A DNA stretch of 64,000 nt from Marinobacterium rhizophilum (GCF_024397915.1 NZ_CP073347.1:5084001-5148000), one strand, 5' to 3'. Shown: positions 39,140 to 50,307, counted from the stretch's first letter. Notes: a model not told the origin generated them from the letters alone. Translations and numbers: made by a program.

Positions 39140-40735
39140 ATGGAAACCACGGCGATCCTGATTGCGTTGCCGGTCGTCGCGTTCATAACGGCCTGGGCCC
39201 TGGCCCGTTGGCGTGCCCAGGGTGAAAATCAGCAATTGCACAGGGAGCTGGAGCTGGCGCGGGCCGAGCTTTCCAGGCTTCAGGTCGCCCAGTCCGAGCA
39301 GCAGGTCACGATGAATGCGCTGGTGCGGGACAAGGCCGCGCTGGACATGGCCTGCGTGCGGCTGGAAACCGAGCGTAACGCTGCACAGCGGCAGCTCGAA
39401 GCGCTGCAGCAGACCAGCGCGGAGCAAAAAGCGGAGGTCAGCCAGCTGGGCGAGTCCTGGCGCCAGGCGCGGGAGACACTCCGGGGGACCCAGACCCAGC
39501 TGCAGGAAAAGCAGCAGGCACTGGATAACTACCAGCGCTGGTGGGAGGAGGCCAAAACCGAGCTTAAAGCCCTGGAATCCCGTTATGGCCAGCTGTCCAA
39601 CCAGCACAGCGAACTGAAAACCTCGCTGGATGAAAAACAGCAGCATTTCGCCGCGCAGCTCAGGCTGCTGCAGGACAGCCGTGAAACTCTGAAAAAGGAG
39701 TTCGAGCAGCTGGCCACCGAAGTGCTGGAGCGCAAGGGCAAGGCATTCAAGGAACTGAACCACGAGAGCATCAGCAACCTGTTGAACCCGCTGCATACCG
39801 AGATGAAAGGCTTCAAGGCCAAGGTCGAGGATATCCACGCCCGGGATGCCGAACAGCGGGTACAGCTGCGCACCGAGCTGCAGAACATGCAAAAGCTCAA
39901 CCGCGAGATCACCGACCAGGCCGACAAGCTGACCACCGCCCTGCGCGGGCAGAAAAAGGTGCAGGGTAACTGGGGCGAGCTGATGCTCGAGAATGTTCTG
40001 GATAATTCCGGCCTGCGGCTGGGCACGGACTACCGCCGTGAAGTCAGCTTTAACACCGAAGAGGGGCGTCAGCGCCCCGATGCCATCGTCTACCTGCCCC
40101 AGAACAAGCACCTGATCATTGATGCCAAAACGTCGCTGGTGGCCTACACCGAGTTCGTGAATGCCGACAGTGACCTGGTGCGCAGCCAGGCGATTGCCGC
40201 CCATGCCAGGGCGGTGGGGGATCGCATCACCGAACTGGCGGACCGCGATTACTTTCGTCTGCCGGGGTTGAATTCGCCCGAAGTGGTGGTCATGTTCATC
40301 CCCATCGAGTCTGCCTATGTCGAGGCGCTGAAGTACGATGACACCCTGTTCCAGCGTGCCATCGAGCGCAATGTGCTGGTGGCCACGCCAACGACGTTGC
40401 TCACCAGCCTGAATATCGTGCGTCAACTGTGGCGTTTTGAAGACCAGAACAAGCATACGGCGGAGCTGGCCAGCCGGGCCGAAAAGTTTTACAGCAAACT
40501 CAACGGTTTTCTTACCAGCATGCAGGGGGTGGGAAGTCAGCTCGACCGGGCGCGCCTGAGCTACGACAAGGCCTTTGGCCAGCTCTACAGTGGCAAGGGC
40601 AACCTGATCAAGCAGGCCGCGGAATTCAAGGATTTGGGCGTATCGGTACAAAAGGAACTCCCGGCCGACCTGGTGGAGCGCGCCAGCCTGGAGCTGGGCG
40701 ATATACCGCGGGACGCCGAGGTAGTGGAGAAATAA
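39140..40735 (+). CDS. rmuC: DNA recombination protein RmuC
   Basis: This 531-residue protein has an N-terminal membrane anchor (about 4-22), a long coiled coil (about 28-200) and the RmuC nuclease-like domain. The latter includes [41 protein letters not shown] and [15 protein letters not shown]. RmuC limits rearrangements at inverted repeats in E. coli. It is a single gene upstream of pntAB. The long open frame on the opposite strand here is a composition artefact. Confidence 0.93.
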   Translation: METTAILIALPVVAFITAWALARWRAQGENQQLHRELELARAELSRLQVAQSEQQVTMNALVRDKAALDMACVRLETERNAAQRQLEALQQTSAEQKAEVSQLGESWRQARETLRGTQTQLQEKQQALDNYQRWWEEAKTELKALESRYGQLSNQHSELKTSLDEKQQHFAAQLRLLQDSRETLKKEFEQLATEVLERKGKAFKELNHESISNLLNPLHTEMKGFKAKVEDIHARDAEQRVQLRTELQNMQKLNREITDQADKLTTALRGQKKVQGNWGELMLENVLDNSGLRLGTDYRREVSFNTEEGRQRPDAIVYLPQNKHLIIDAKTSLVAYTEFVNADSDLVRSQAIAAHARAVGDRITELADRDYFRLPGLNSPEVVVMFIPIESAYVEALKYDDTLFQRAIERNVLVATPTTLLTSLNIVRQLWRFEDQNKHTAELASRAEKFYSKLNGFLTSMQGVGSQLDRARLSYDKAFGQLYSGKGNLIKQAAEFKDLGVSVQKELPADLVERASLELGDIPRDAEVVEK

Positions 40736-40871
40736 GATATTTGGGCGACGCAACGGGTCAGGGTCCCTGGAGCATTTTCAGGTAGCCTTACGCTCTTTTC
40801 GCACCATGGCTGAACAAGAATATTTAAAGCATCTTAATTTCCAGTCGACTGGATCAAGGAGAGACTGCGAT

Positions 40872-42434
40872 ATGAAAATAGGCGTTCCAAGAGAGATTGA
40901 AGAAGGGGAAGCGCGCGTCGCGCTGACCCCCGAGGTGGCCCTGCAGCTACAGAAGCTGGGTTTTACGCTGGCGATCGAAGCCGGTGCCGGTGAGGCGGCC
41001 AGTTTTGACGACGACCAGTACCGCGAAGCCGGCGTCGAGATTGTCGAGGACCCGAAGGAACTGTGGCGTTCATCCGATATCGTCATGAAGGTGCGCCCGC
41101 CCAGCCAGCACCCGGAGCTGGGCTTTTACGGCGTCGAGCTGCTGGGCAAGGGCCAGACCCTGATCAGCTTCCTCTATCCTGCACAAAACCCGGAGATGCT
41201 GCAGGCGCTGTCCGAGCGCGGTGTCACGGCACTGTCGATGGACTCGGTGCCGCGCATTTCCCGCGCCCAGAAGATGGATGCGCTGAGCTCCATGGCCAAC
41301 ATCGCCGGCTACCGCGCGGTGGTCGAGGCGGCGCAGCATTTCGGCCGTTTCTTCACCGGCCAGATTACCGCCGCCGGCAAGATTCCCCCCGCCAAGGTGC
41401 TGGTGATCGGTGCCGGCGTGGCCGGCCTTGCCGCCATCGGTGCGGCCAAGAGCATGGGCGCCATCGTGCGTGCCTTCGATACCCGCCCCGAGGTGAAGGA
41501 GCAGGTCGAGAGCATGGATGGCGAGTTCCTGATGCTCGACTTCAAGGATGAGGACGGCAGCGGCCAGGGCGGTTACGCCAAGACCATGAGCCCCGAGTTT
41601 ATCGAGGCCGAGATGGCGCTGTTCGCCGAACAGGCCAAGGACGTCGATATCATTATCACCACGGCGCTGATCCCGGGCCGGGCAGCACCGGAGCTGATCA
41701 CCGAGGCCATGGTGGCGAGCATGAAACCCGGCAGCGTGATCGTGGATCTGGCGGCCGAGGCCGGCGGCAACTGCAAGCTGACCGTGGCCAACGAGGTGGT
41801 GGTCAAGCACGGCGTGACCCTGATCGGTTACACCAACCTGCCGAGCCGCCTGGCGGCCCAGGCCAGCCAGCTGTACGCCACCAACCTGCGTCACCTGTTG
41901 ACCGATCTGTGCCCCGACAAGAACGGCGAGATTGTCGTCAACATGGAAGACGAGGTCATCCGTGGCGCCACCGTGGTGAAGGAAGGCGAGATCTCCTGGC
42001 CGCCACCGGCACCGCGCCTGTCGGCCGCCCCCAAGGCGGATATGGGCGCCAAGGCCCAGGCCGCGGTCGAGAAGGCCGAACCCAAGCCCGCGCACCCGCT
42101 GGCCTTCCTGGCACCGCTGGCCATTGCCGGCCTGGTGCTGTTTGGCCTCGGTGCCGTGGCGCCGCCGGCCTTTATCGGCCACCTCACGGTGTTCGTGCTG
42201 TCCTGCTTTGTCGGCTACATGGTGGTCTGGGGCGTGTCCCACTCGCTGCATACACCACTGATGAGTGTCACCAACGCCATCAGTAGCATCATCGTCATCG
42301 GGGCGCTGATCCAGATATCGAGCGACAGTACCCTGGTGGTGGTGTTGTCGACGCTGGCGGTGTTTATCACCAGTATCAATATCGTCGGTGGTTTCGCCGT
42401 GACCCAGCGCATGCTGCGCATGTTCCGCAAATAA
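40872..42434 (+). CDS. pntA: NAD(P) transhydrogenase, alpha subunit
   Basis: This 520-residue protein contains the NAD(H)-binding domain I ([71 protein letters not shown]). A linker and four hydrophobic helices (about residues 415-515) follow. It is the single-chain form, as in E. coli PntA, and not the split PntAA/PntAB form. Together with PntB it couples proton import to NADPH formation at the inner membrane. AAGGAGA stands before ATG 40872. pntB starts 10 bp after the stop. Confidence 0.95.
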   Translation: MKIGVPREIEEGEARVALTPEVALQLQKLGFTLAIEAGAGEAASFDDDQYREAGVEIVEDPKELWRSSDIVMKVRPPSQHPELGFYGVELLGKGQTLISFLYPAQNPEMLQALSERGVTALSMDSVPRISRAQKMDALSSMANIAGYRAVVEAAQHFGRFFTGQITAAGKIPPAKVLVIGAGVAGLAAIGAAKSMGAIVRAFDTRPEVKEQVESMDGEFLMLDFKDEDGSGQGGYAKTMSPEFIEAEMALFAEQAKDVDIIITTALIPGRAAPELITEAMVASMKPGSVIVDLAAEAGGNCKLTVANEVVVKHGVTLIGYTNLPSRLAAQASQLYATNLRHLLTDLCPDKNGEIVVNMEDEVIRGATVVKEGEISWPPPAPRLSAAPKADMGAKAQAAVEKAEPKPAHPLAFLAPLAIAGLVLFGLGAVAPPAFIGHLTVFVLSCFVGYMVVWGVSHSLHTPLMSVTNAISSIIVIGALIQISSDSTLVVVLSTLAVFITSINIVGGFAVTQRMLRMFRK

Positions 42435-42444
42435 GGGCCCCAAG

Positions 42445-43851
42445 ATGACTACAGGTATCATCACAGCTTCATACATCGGTGCCAGCGCACTCTTTATCCT
42501 GGCCCTTGGCGGTTTGAGCCACCAGGAAAGCGCCCGGCGCGGCAACCTCTACGGCATGCTCGGCATGGGTCTGGCGCTGGTCGTCACCATCTTTGGCCTG
42601 GTTACCGACAACCGCTTCGCACTGATCGTCGGCATGCTGGCCGGCGGCGGCATTGGCTGGTATCTGGCGAAAAAGGTCGAGATGACCCAGATGCCGGAAC
42701 TGGTGGCCATCCTCCACAGCCTGGTGGGCCTGGCGGCGGTGTTCGTCGGCTACGCCAATGCGCTGGATCACGCCAGTGCCATCAGCGGGGTGGAGAAAAC
42801 CATCCACGATGTCGAGACCTATATCGGCATCCTCATCGGCGCGGTCACTTTCAGTGGCTCCGTGGCGGCCTACCTCAAGCTCAGCGCCAGGATCAGCGGC
42901 AAGCCGCTGCAGCTGCCCGGCCGGCACCTGTTCAACCTCGGCCTGCTGGTGCTGTCGGTGCTGTTCGCGATCTTCTACGTGCAGGGTTCCGCTGCCGGTG
43001 GTGGCCTGGTCTGGCTGGTGCTGATGACCCTGCTGGCGCTGACCTTCGGCGTGCACATGGTCATGGCCATCGGCGGTGCCGACATGCCGGTGGTGGTGTC
43101 GATGCTCAACAGCTACTCCGGCTGGGCGGCGGCGGCCATGGGCTTCATGCTCGGCAATGACCTGCTGATCGTGGTCGGTGCCCTGGTGGGTTCCAGCGGT
43201 GCCATCCTCAGCTACATCATGTGCAAGGCGATGAACCGCAAGTTCGTCAACGTCATCCTCGGCGGCTTTGGAACCAGTGGCAGCAAGGGTGGCGCCCCGG
43301 CGGGTCCGGCCGGTGAAGCCGGCGACGTGCACCCGATCGAGGCCGAAGAAGCGGCCGGTCTGCTGGAAGACGCCAGGGAAGTCATGATCCTGCCTGGCTA
43401 CGGCATGGCGGTGGCCCAGGCGCAGCACACGGTGTACGAAATCACCAAGAAGCTGCGGGAGAAGGGCGTCAACGTGCGCTTTGGCATTCACCCGGTGGCG
43501 GGGCGCATGCCGGGGCACATGAACGTGCTGCTGGCCGAAGCCAAGGTGCCCTACGATATCGTCTATGAAATGGACGAAATCAACGCGGACTTCTCCAAGG
43601 TGGATGTGTCGATCGTCATCGGTGCCAACGACATCGTGAACCCGGCGGCGCAGGAAGTGCCGGACAGCCCCATCGCCGGCATGCCGGTACTGGAACCCTG
43701 GAAAGGCAAGACCACCATCGTGCTGAAGCGGGGCATGGCAACCGGCTACGCCGGCGTGGACAACCCGCTGTTCTACAAGGACAACACCCGCATGCTGTTC
43801 GGCGATGCCAAGGCCAGCGTGGACGGAATCCTGAAGTTCCTTAGCGCCTGA
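42445..43851 (+). CDS. pntB: NAD(P) transhydrogenase, beta subunit
   Basis: This 468-residue membrane protein has about eight hydrophobic helices up to residue 265. A C-terminal NADP(H)-binding domain III follows ([62 protein letters not shown]). It is the partner of PntA and the last gene of the operon, with a terminator 18 bp downstream. Confidence 0.96.
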   Translation: MTTGIITASYIGASALFILALGGLSHQESARRGNLYGMLGMGLALVVTIFGLVTDNRFALIVGMLAGGGIGWYLAKKVEMTQMPELVAILHSLVGLAAVFVGYANALDHASAISGVEKTIHDVETYIGILIGAVTFSGSVAAYLKLSARISGKPLQLPGRHLFNLGLLVLSVLFAIFYVQGSAAGGGLVWLVLMTLLALTFGVHMVMAIGGADMPVVVSMLNSYSGWAAAAMGFMLGNDLLIVVGALVGSSGAILSYIMCKAMNRKFVNVILGGFGTSGSKGGAPAGPAGEAGDVHPIEAEEAAGLLEDAREVMILPGYGMAVAQAQHTVYEITKKLREKGVNVRFGIHPVAGRMPGHMNVLLAEAKVPYDIVYEMDEINADFSKVDVSIVIGANDIVNPAAQEVPDSPIAGMPVLEPWKGKTTIVLKRGMATGYAGVDNPLFYKDNTRMLFGDAKASVDGILKFLSA

Positions 43852-43868
43852 TCCTGCTCGGCAAGCAC

Positions 43869-43909
43869 AAAAAAGGGCAACCGGTGATCAAGCCGGTTGC
43901 CCTTTTTTA
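43869..43909. terminator. Bidirectional terminator between pntB and rsuA
   Basis: AAAAAAGGGCAACCGG / CCGGTTGCCCTTTTTT is a long stem with A and T tracts, serving the convergent pntB and rsuA genes. Confidence 0.92.
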
Positions 43910-43922
43910 TATCTGCCATTGC

Positions 43923-44642
43923 CTATATCGCTACGGCAGCGGGTTGTCTGTTCGGCTCTGTAAACGACAACACCTCGTCCCGAGTCAGGTAGCGCCACTG
44001 GCCGACGTCCACATCCAGCTGAACACTACCAATGCGCTCGCGATGCAGTGACAGCACCCGGTTGCCCACGGCGGCAAACATGCGCTTCACCTGGTGAAAC
44101 CTGCCCTCGGTGATCGTCAGCAGCACTTCCTTCGGACTCACCACCTCCAGTGTCGCAGGCCGGGTCAGCTTCTGTTCGCCCTGCAGCTGCAGACCATCGG
44201 CAAACTTCTGGGCAACATCATCGGCAAGGGGGTAGCTCAGCCCCACGCGGTAGCGCTTGCTGCAGGCCTTGTCCGGCCGGATGATCTCGAACGACCAGCG
44301 GCCGTCATCGGTGACCAGTACCAGCCCCGTGCTATCGGCATCCAGGCGGCCTGCAATATGCAGCTCGCCGGGGTTCTGCACGTCGATGTGGTTGAAGATG
44401 GATGGATAGGCCTCGTCGACGTTGGAGCACAGGGTCGCGGCGGGCTTATGCAGCAGGATGTAGCGAAAGGGCCGTGCCGTCAGCCGCTGGCCCCTGAACA
44501 TGACGGTATTGTTTTCATGCACCTGGGTGGCCGCATGAGTCACCACTGCACCATTTACGCTCAGCTCGCCACGGCTGATGGCGCGGGCGGCCTCGCATCG
44601 GCTGAGTTCGGTGCTTTTGCAAACAAATTTGTCCAGGCGCAT
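43923..44642 (-). CDS. rsuA: 16S rRNA pseudouridine(516) synthase RsuA
   Basis: This 239-residue enzyme has an N-terminal S4-type RNA-binding domain (MRLDKFVCKSTELSRCEAARAISRG). The RsuA catalytic motif GRLDADSTGLVLVTDDG carries the nucleophilic Asp. EGRFHQVKRMFAAVGNRVLSLHRERIG is typical of the RsuA/RluB branch. It pseudouridylates U516 of 16S rRNA. The ATG at 44642 matches the family start; a TTG three codons upstream is not needed. Confidence 0.9.
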   Translation of the reverse strand: MRLDKFVCKSTELSRCEAARAISRGELSVNGAVVTHAATQVHENNTVMFRGQRLTARPFRYILLHKPAATLCSNVDEAYPSIFNHIDVQNPGELHIAGRLDADSTGLVLVTDDGRWSFEIIRPDKACSKRYRVGLSYPLADDVAQKFADGLQLQGEQKLTRPATLEVVSPKEVLLTITEGRFHQVKRMFAAVGNRVLSLHRERIGSVQLDVDVGQWRYLTRDEVLSFTEPNRQPAAVAI

Positions 44643-45014
44643 GGCAGGCAACAGTGGGAATGGCAGGGAGGGGTATTATCCGGGGATGGCCGCGAGAAAC
44701 AAGAGATGGCGCTGCCTGGCCCTTGGTCGGCTGGCTTAACGCTGTCACGGGGACGGCGCATAACCCGCAGGGCCTGCCCTGGCAAGCGCCCGGTTTCGCC
44801 GGGTTGGCAGGCGGGTTTCCAGCCATGTCCAGGGCGCGGTGGCCTGGTTATTGCTGCGTTTAGACGTACGTAATGTGGTGACCGGCGCCTTGTCGGCCAG
44901 CGTCATAATGCCGGCGTGTTTGGTGATGGATAATCAAACCTCAACGCACCGAGTCTGTTTGGGTACAATGTGCGCCCTTGGTGCCCGGGATTTGAATACT
45001 TACAGGAGCTTGGA
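44643..45014. other. Intergenic between rsuA and the Hsp70 operon
   Basis: No gene is recognised. It should hold the rsuA promoter and that of the DUF2760-Hsp70 operon. TACAAT at 44964-44969 is a possible -10 box with only a weak -35 partner. Confidence 0.4.
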
Positions 45015-45632
45015 ATGACTTTTAATCTGACAATGATGCCGACGACTCTGGATGCGGGGCATCTTGGCCTTGCCGTGCTGGCACTGATTTTACTGATTTT
45101 GTGGCAGGCGAAGGGCACCCGCGGCACGGCCGACGCTGCTGATGCGAAGGCGTCGACCCCGGCACCAGCGGTCGCGCCTAAGGTGGCAAGCGCGCCTGAA
45201 CCTGCCGCGCCCAGCAAGCCCGCGCCCCAGGCGGCGGCACAGTTGAAAGCCATCACGCCGGACACCGCGCTGCAGCTGTTATCCCTGTTGCAGCAGGAAG
45301 CGCGTTTTGTCGATTTCGTGCGTGAAGACCTGGGCAGCTTCTCCGATGCCGATATCGGCGCCGCCGCGCGCGTCGTGCACGAGGGGAGCCAGAAGGCGCT
45401 GAACAGCTACTTCACGCTGGAGCCGGTGCGCACTGAAGATGAAGAAAGTCGTGTCACCCTGGCCGAGGGCTTTAACGCCCAGGAAGTGCGCCTGACCGGC
45501 AATGTGGTGGGTACGGCACCCTTTACCGGCACCCTGGTGCACCGGGGCTGGAAAGTGACCGAGGTCAAACTGCCCAAGCTTGCCGCCGGCCATGATACCC
45601 GCGTGATCGCCCCGGCCGAGGTGGAGCTATGA
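45015..45632 (+). CDS. DUF2760-type membrane-anchored protein
   Basis: This 205-residue protein has one N-terminal membrane helix (AGHLGLAVLALILLILWQ). An Ala/Pro-rich linker (about 40-80) and a conserved C-terminal domain follow (LLSLLQQEARFVDFVREDLGSFSDADIGAAARVVHEGSQKAL, GTLVHRGWKVTEVKLP). I recognise it as the DUF2760 family, usually found just upstream of two Hsp70-like genes, as here. CAGGAG precedes ATG 45015. It overlaps the next gene by 4 bp, so the products are likely made together. The function is not established. Confidence 0.75.
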   Translation: MTFNLTMMPTTLDAGHLGLAVLALILLILWQAKGTRGTADAADAKASTPAPAVAPKVASAPEPAAPSKPAPQAAAQLKAITPDTALQLLSLLQQEARFVDFVREDLGSFSDADIGAAARVVHEGSQKALNSYFTLEPVRTEDEESRVTLAEGFNAQEVRLTGNVVGTAPFTGTLVHRGWKVTEVKLPKLAAGHDTRVIAPAEVEL

Positions 45633-47494
45633 GCAGCGAACAGAACAGCAATGCCAGCCGCTATGCCGTGGGCATTGACCTGGGCACCACCCACTGTGTG
45701 CTGTCCTACGTGGACCTGCAGGCGGCACAGGCGCAGCCCGATGCCGACCCGCAGCTGGAAGTCATGCCGATTCCGCAGCTGACCGCGCCCGGAACCATCG
45801 ATGAAAAATGGCAGCTACCGTCCTTCCTTTACCAGGCCCATGAGTCGGAGCTGGGTGCGGACGAAATCGCGCTGCCCTGGGCGCAGGCACCGGTAATTGT
45901 GGGTACCCTGGCGCGGGATCTGGGCAGCAAGACCCCGATCCGGCTGGTGTCCAGCGCCAAGAGCTGGTTGTGCCACGGTGATGTCGATCGTCATTCTGCT
46001 TTCTTGCCGCTCAACAGCCCGGCCGAAGTACCCCGGGTTTCGCCGCTGGATGCCACCGGCCTGTACCTGGAGCACCTGCGCGAAGCCTGGGATTACTGGT
46101 ACCCCGATACCCCGCTGAGCGAGCAGGATGTCACCCTAACGGTGCCGGCGTCCTTCGACCCCGCCGCGCGGGAGCTTACCGCCAGGGCCGCCAGCCAGGT
46201 GGGCTTTCGCCACCTGACACTGCTGGAAGAGCCCCAGGCCGCCGTGTACAGCTGGATCGAAGCCAGCAAGGGCGCCTGGCGTGATCAGGTGGGCCTGGGC
46301 GATATCATCCTGGTGGTGGATATTGGCGGTGGTACCTCCGACTTTTCCCTGGTGGCCGTGACCGAAAGCGACGGCAACCTGGAACTCAATCGTGTTGCGG
46401 TGGGTGATCATATCCTGCTTGGCGGCGACAACATGGATCTGGCCCTGGCCTATCGCATCAAGGCCAAGCTGGCTGAGCAGGGCACCCAGTTGCAGCCCTG
46501 GCAGATTCAGGGCATTACCCATGGCTGTCGCGATGCCAAGGAAGCCCTGCTGGCCAATCCGGAGCTCGATGCCATGCCAATCACGGTACCGAGCCGGGGC
46601 TCCAAGCTGCTCGGCGGCACCCTGCGCACGGAACTGACCCGCGAGGAAGTGCAGCAAACCCTGGTGGAAGGCTTTTTCCCCGAGGTCTCCATTGATGAGC
46701 ACCCGGCCCAGCAAACCCGCAGCGCCCTGACCCGCATGGGCCTGCCCTATGCGCAGGACGCCGGCATTTCGCGCCACCTGGCGGCCTTCCTGAGCCGCCA
46801 GCACGACGCCGCCAGCGAGCTGTTCGAGACCGATGCGGGCAGCGCAGAGGGGGATGCCTTTATCCGCCCCACCCGGGTGCTGTTCAACGGTGGTGTTCTG
46901 AAGGCGCCGTTGCTGGCCGATCGCACCATGGCCATCATCAATGGCTGGCTGCGCGAGGCCGGATCCCCCGAGGCAACCCTGTTGCCGGGGCTGGATCTGG
47001 ACCTGGCCGTGGCGCGCGGTTCGGCCTATTACGGCTCGGTACGCCGGGGCCAGGGCGTGCGCATCCGCGGCGGTATCGCCAGCGCCTACTACGTGGGTAT
47101 CGAAAGCGCGATGCCGGCGATTCCGGGTATGGAGCCGCCGCTGCAGGCGCTCTGCGTGGCGCCCTTTGGCATGGAAGAGGGGAGTGAAGTGAGCGTGCCC
47201 GGGCTGGAGTTTGGCCTGGTGGTCGGCGCGCCGGTGCGTTTTCGCTTCTTCGGCTCCACCACAAGGCGCGAGGATGAAGCGGGCATGCTGCTGGATTACT
47301 GGGAGCCGCAGGAGCTCGAAGCGCTACCAGATGTCCAGGCGGAGCTGCCGCTGGAAGGGCGCACGCCCGGTGACGTGATCCCGGTGAGCCTGGCGTCCCG
47401 CGTGACCGAGCTTGGCACCCTGCGCCTGGAGGCCATCGCGCTCGACGGCAGCCAGCGCTGGCAGGTTGAACTGGACGTGCGGGAAGGGCAATAA
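45629..47494 (+). CDS. Hsp70-family protein (first of pair)
   Basis: This 621-residue DnaK-like ATPase has the phosphate-1 motif GIDLGTTHCVLSY at the N-terminus, phosphate-2 VVDIGGGTSDFSLVAV near 228, and GGDNMDLALAYRIKAKL. The C-terminal part is shorter and different from the DnaK substrate-binding domain. It is not DnaK itself but a paralogue of unknown client range. It is co-transcribed with the DUF2760 gene and with a second Hsp70 6 bp downstream. Confidence 0.85.
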   Translation: MSSEQNSNASRYAVGIDLGTTHCVLSYVDLQAAQAQPDADPQLEVMPIPQLTAPGTIDEKWQLPSFLYQAHESELGADEIALPWAQAPVIVGTLARDLGSKTPIRLVSSAKSWLCHGDVDRHSAFLPLNSPAEVPRVSPLDATGLYLEHLREAWDYWYPDTPLSEQDVTLTVPASFDPAARELTARAASQVGFRHLTLLEEPQAAVYSWIEASKGAWRDQVGLGDIILVVDIGGGTSDFSLVAVTESDGNLELNRVAVGDHILLGGDNMDLALAYRIKAKLAEQGTQLQPWQIQGITHGCRDAKEALLANPELDAMPITVPSRGSKLLGGTLRTELTREEVQQTLVEGFFPEVSIDEHPAQQTRSALTRMGLPYAQDAGISRHLAAFLSRQHDAASELFETDAGSAEGDAFIRPTRVLFNGGVLKAPLLADRTMAIINGWLREAGSPEATLLPGLDLDLAVARGSAYYGSVRRGQGVRIRGGIASAYYVGIESAMPAIPGMEPPLQALCVAPFGMEEGSEVSVPGLEFGLVVGAPVRFRFFGSTTRREDEAGMLLDYWEPQELEALPDVQAELPLEGRTPGDVIPVSLASRVTELGTLRLEAIALDGSQRWQVELDVREGQ

Positions 47495-47499
47495 CACCG

Positions 47500-50307
47500 A
47501 TGCAGTCTCCCCGCTTTATCGTTGGTATTGACCTGGGCACCACCCACACGGCGGTGGCCTATGCGGATATTAGCCAGGGAGCGGGTGCTGCCCGCCCAGC
47601 TATATTCGAGATCGAGCAGCTGGTGGCCCCCGGTGAGGTGGCGAAAAAGCCGCTGTTGCCATCCTTTCGCTATCACCCCACCGAAGGTGAGCTGGTGGCC
47701 GAAGACCTTTTGCTGCCCTGGCCCAAACCGGTATTGCCGGGCGAGCTGGAGCAGGTGGTGGTGGGCGAGTGGGCCCGGGAACTCGGCTCCCGGGTCGAGG
47801 GGCGCCTGGTCAGCAGTGCCAAGAGCTGGCTGTCCCACCCCCAGGTGGACCAGGGCGCGGCCATCCTGCCCTGGGCGGCGGCCGAGGGCGTGGCCAAGGT
47901 GTCGCCGGTGCTGGCCAGCGCCAGCTACCTGAGCCATGTGCGCCAGGCCTGGAACCACGAGCATCCCGCGGATCTGCTGGAACAGCAGGAAGTGGTGATC
48001 ACGGTGCCGGCGTCCTTCGATGAAGGCGCACGGGCGCTCACGGTGGAGGCGGCGGCCATGGCGGGCCTGCCGGCGGTACTGCTGGTGGAAGAGCCCCAGG
48101 CGGCCTGTTACGACTGGCATGCGCAGAACCAGCAACAGGCCCTGGCGCTGCTCGAAAAGGTGCGTCTGCTGCTGGTATGCGATGTCGGCGGCGGCACCAC
48201 GGACCTCAGCCTGATCAAGGTGGCCATCAAGGACGGCGCCCTGGTGCTGAACCGCGTCGGGGTCGGGGACCACCTGATGCTCGGCGGCGACAATATCGAC
48301 CTGGCGCTGGCCCATACCGCCGAACAGCGTATTACCCGTGGCGGCAAGGCGCTGCGGGCGGCGAGCCTGGCCCAGCTGATCCAGCAGACGCGCAAGGCCA
48401 AGGAACGCCTGCTGCACGAAGAGGCGCCCGACAGCACCACCGTGACGGTGCTGGGTGTCGGTGCCTCCCTGGTCGGCGGTGCCAAGAGCTGCGCGCTCGG
48501 CCGGGACGATGTGCGCACCATCGCGCTGGATGGCTTCTTTCCCGTGACGCCGTTCAGTGATCGGCCACAGCAGCGGCGCAACGCCATGGTGGAATTCGGG
48601 CTGCCCTATGCCGCCGATGCCGCCATCAGCAAGCATGTGGCCGAGTTCCTGGCCCGCCACGGTTCTGCCTGTCGCGATGCCCTGGGGCTGACTGATCCCG
48701 CAGTCGATGCGGTACCCGATGCGGTGCTGTTCAATGGCGGCGTGTTCAACAGTGAGGCCATCAGTGCGCGCCTGCTTGACACCCTGCAGCTGTGGCGCGG
48801 CGAAACGGTACAGCAGCTGCACAATACCCAACCGGACCTGGCCGTGGCCTGCGGCGCCGTGGCCTATGGCCTGGCGCGGCGCGGCGCCCGGCTGAAGATC
48901 GGTGGGGGCTCGGCGCGCAGTTATTTCCTGCGCCTGGATGGCGCGGACGCAGCAGAGAACGCCTGTGTGCAGGGAGTCTGCCTGCTGCCCAGGGGCGCGG
49001 AGGAGGGGCAGGAGATTGTGCTCGGTGAGCGCCGCTTTGCGCTGCGCCTCGGTCAGCCGGTGCGCTTTCACCTGCTGTCATCCAGTGCCGATACGCCCTA
49101 CCGGGCCGGTGAGCTGCAGCCGCTGGACGGTGATAGCTTTGTGGATCTGCCGCCGCTGATGGCCGCGCTGGAGCCGGGCGGCAGCCAGGGCGACAGTACC
49201 GAGGTGGAGGTCGAGCTGGTGACGCGCCTGACCGAGGTCGGCACCCTGAAGATCGAATGCGTGAGTCTGGCCGACAGTGCGCAGCGCTGGAATGTCGAGT
49301 TCCAGATACGCCGGGACCTGGCGCGTCAGCGTGCCGGCAGTGTCGCCCAGGCCGCGCTGCCGGCGGGGTTCGATGATGCCCGGGCGCTGATCGACGGCGT
49401 TTTTGGCCAGAGCAACAAGCAGTTTGACCCCAAAGCGGTCAAAACCCTGCGCAATGACCTGGACAAGATTCTCGGCAAACGTGACAGCTGGAGCACACCG
49501 CTGTTGCGGGCGCTGTTCGACGCCGTGCTGGAAGGCCAGACAAAGCGGCGTCGTTCCGACGCCCACGAGCGGGTCTGGTTCAACCTGGCGGGCTACGGCC
49601 TGCGGCCGGGATTCGGCTATCCGCTGGATGACTGGCGTATCCAGCAGGTATGGCAGCTGTACAGCCAGGGGCTGCAGTTCGACAAGGGCAACCCGGCCTG
49701 GAGCAACTGGTGGGTGTTCTGGCGCCGCGCCGCCGGCGGCCTGGATCAGCAGCAGCAACAGCAGCTGTTCGATGACATGGCCCGCTACCTGGACCCCGCC
49801 GTGCTGCGTAACCGCAAGCTTTTGGCTGAACTGCAGACCCGTGCCTACGACGACATGGTGCAGCTGGTGGCAGGGCTCGAGCGCCTGCCGGTGGACACCA
49901 AGATTCAGATCGGCAACTGGCTGATCAAGCGGCTGGAGAAGAAGGGCGAGCCGGCGACCAGCTGGTGGGCGCTCGGGCGGATCGGTGCCCGGGTGCTGTT
50001 TCACCGCAGCGCCCACAACGTGATTCCGCCAGAGGTGGCGACAACCTGGCTGCAGCGCCTGCTGAAGGAGGACTGGAAGAAGAACCAGCAGATCGCCTTT
50101 GCGGCGGTGATGCTGGCACGCCTGTGCGGTGATCGCAGTCGTGACCTGGAGCCGCAGGCGCGGGACAGGGTCATCGCCAAGCTGAAGGACGCCAGGGCAC
50201 CCGCACTCTGGATTGAGCTGGTGGCCGAAGCCCGTGAACTGAACGAGGCCGAAACCCAGATGATCTTCGGTGAAAAGCTGCCATTGGGGCTGACGCTGAT
50301 CGACTGA
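47500..50307 (+). CDS. Hsp70-family protein with C-terminal DUF3731 region
   Basis: This 935-residue protein has an N-terminal Hsp70 ATPase domain (GIDLGTTHTAVAY, CDVGGGTTDLSLIKV, GGDNIDLALAHTAEQR). A helical C-terminal region (about 610-935) follows, with motifs such as RVWFNLAGYGLRPGFGYPLDDWRI and PATSWWALGRIGARVLFHRS. The latter corresponds to the DUF3731 region seen in long Hsp70 paralogues. The length is much greater than DnaK (about 640). It ends the DUF2760-Hsp70-Hsp70 operon. The role is unknown; joint action of the two Hsp70s at a membrane site marked by the DUF2760 protein is inference. Confidence 0.83.
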   Translation: MQSPRFIVGIDLGTTHTAVAYADISQGAGAARPAIFEIEQLVAPGEVAKKPLLPSFRYHPTEGELVAEDLLLPWPKPVLPGELEQVVVGEWARELGSRVEGRLVSSAKSWLSHPQVDQGAAILPWAAAEGVAKVSPVLASASYLSHVRQAWNHEHPADLLEQQEVVITVPASFDEGARALTVEAAAMAGLPAVLLVEEPQAACYDWHAQNQQQALALLEKVRLLLVCDVGGGTTDLSLIKVAIKDGALVLNRVGVGDHLMLGGDNIDLALAHTAEQRITRGGKALRAASLAQLIQQTRKAKERLLHEEAPDSTTVTVLGVGASLVGGAKSCALGRDDVRTIALDGFFPVTPFSDRPQQRRNAMVEFGLPYAADAAISKHVAEFLARHGSACRDALGLTDPAVDAVPDAVLFNGGVFNSEAISARLLDTLQLWRGETVQQLHNTQPDLAVACGAVAYGLARRGARLKIGGGSARSYFLRLDGADAAENACVQGVCLLPRGAEEGQEIVLGERRFALRLGQPVRFHLLSSSADTPYRAGELQPLDGDSFVDLPPLMAALEPGGSQGDSTEVEVELVTRLTEVGTLKIECVSLADSAQRWNVEFQIRRDLARQRAGSVAQAALPAGFDDARALIDGVFGQSNKQFDPKAVKTLRNDLDKILGKRDSWSTPLLRALFDAVLEGQTKRRRSDAHERVWFNLAGYGLRPGFGYPLDDWRIQQVWQLYSQGLQFDKGNPAWSNWWVFWRRAAGGLDQQQQQQLFDDMARYLDPAVLRNRKLLAELQTRAYDDMVQLVAGLERLPVDTKIQIGNWLIKRLEKKGEPATSWWALGRIGARVLFHRSAHNVIPPEVATTWLQRLLKEDWKKNQQIAFAAVMLARLCGDRSRDLEPQARDRVIAKLKDARAPALWIELVAEARELNEAETQMIFGEKLPLGLTLID

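Noticed and set aside
39101..40753. Long open frame of about 550 codons on the minus strand opposite rmuC
   Set aside because: It mirrors the codon pattern of rmuC in GC-rich DNA, shows no protein family and has a repetitive Leu/Gln/His-rich composition.
41070..43518. Long minus-strand frames opposite pntA and pntB (His/Gln/Arg-rich)
   Set aside because: Both strands are open because of GC-rich third positions. The plus-strand products are clear transhydrogenase subunits.
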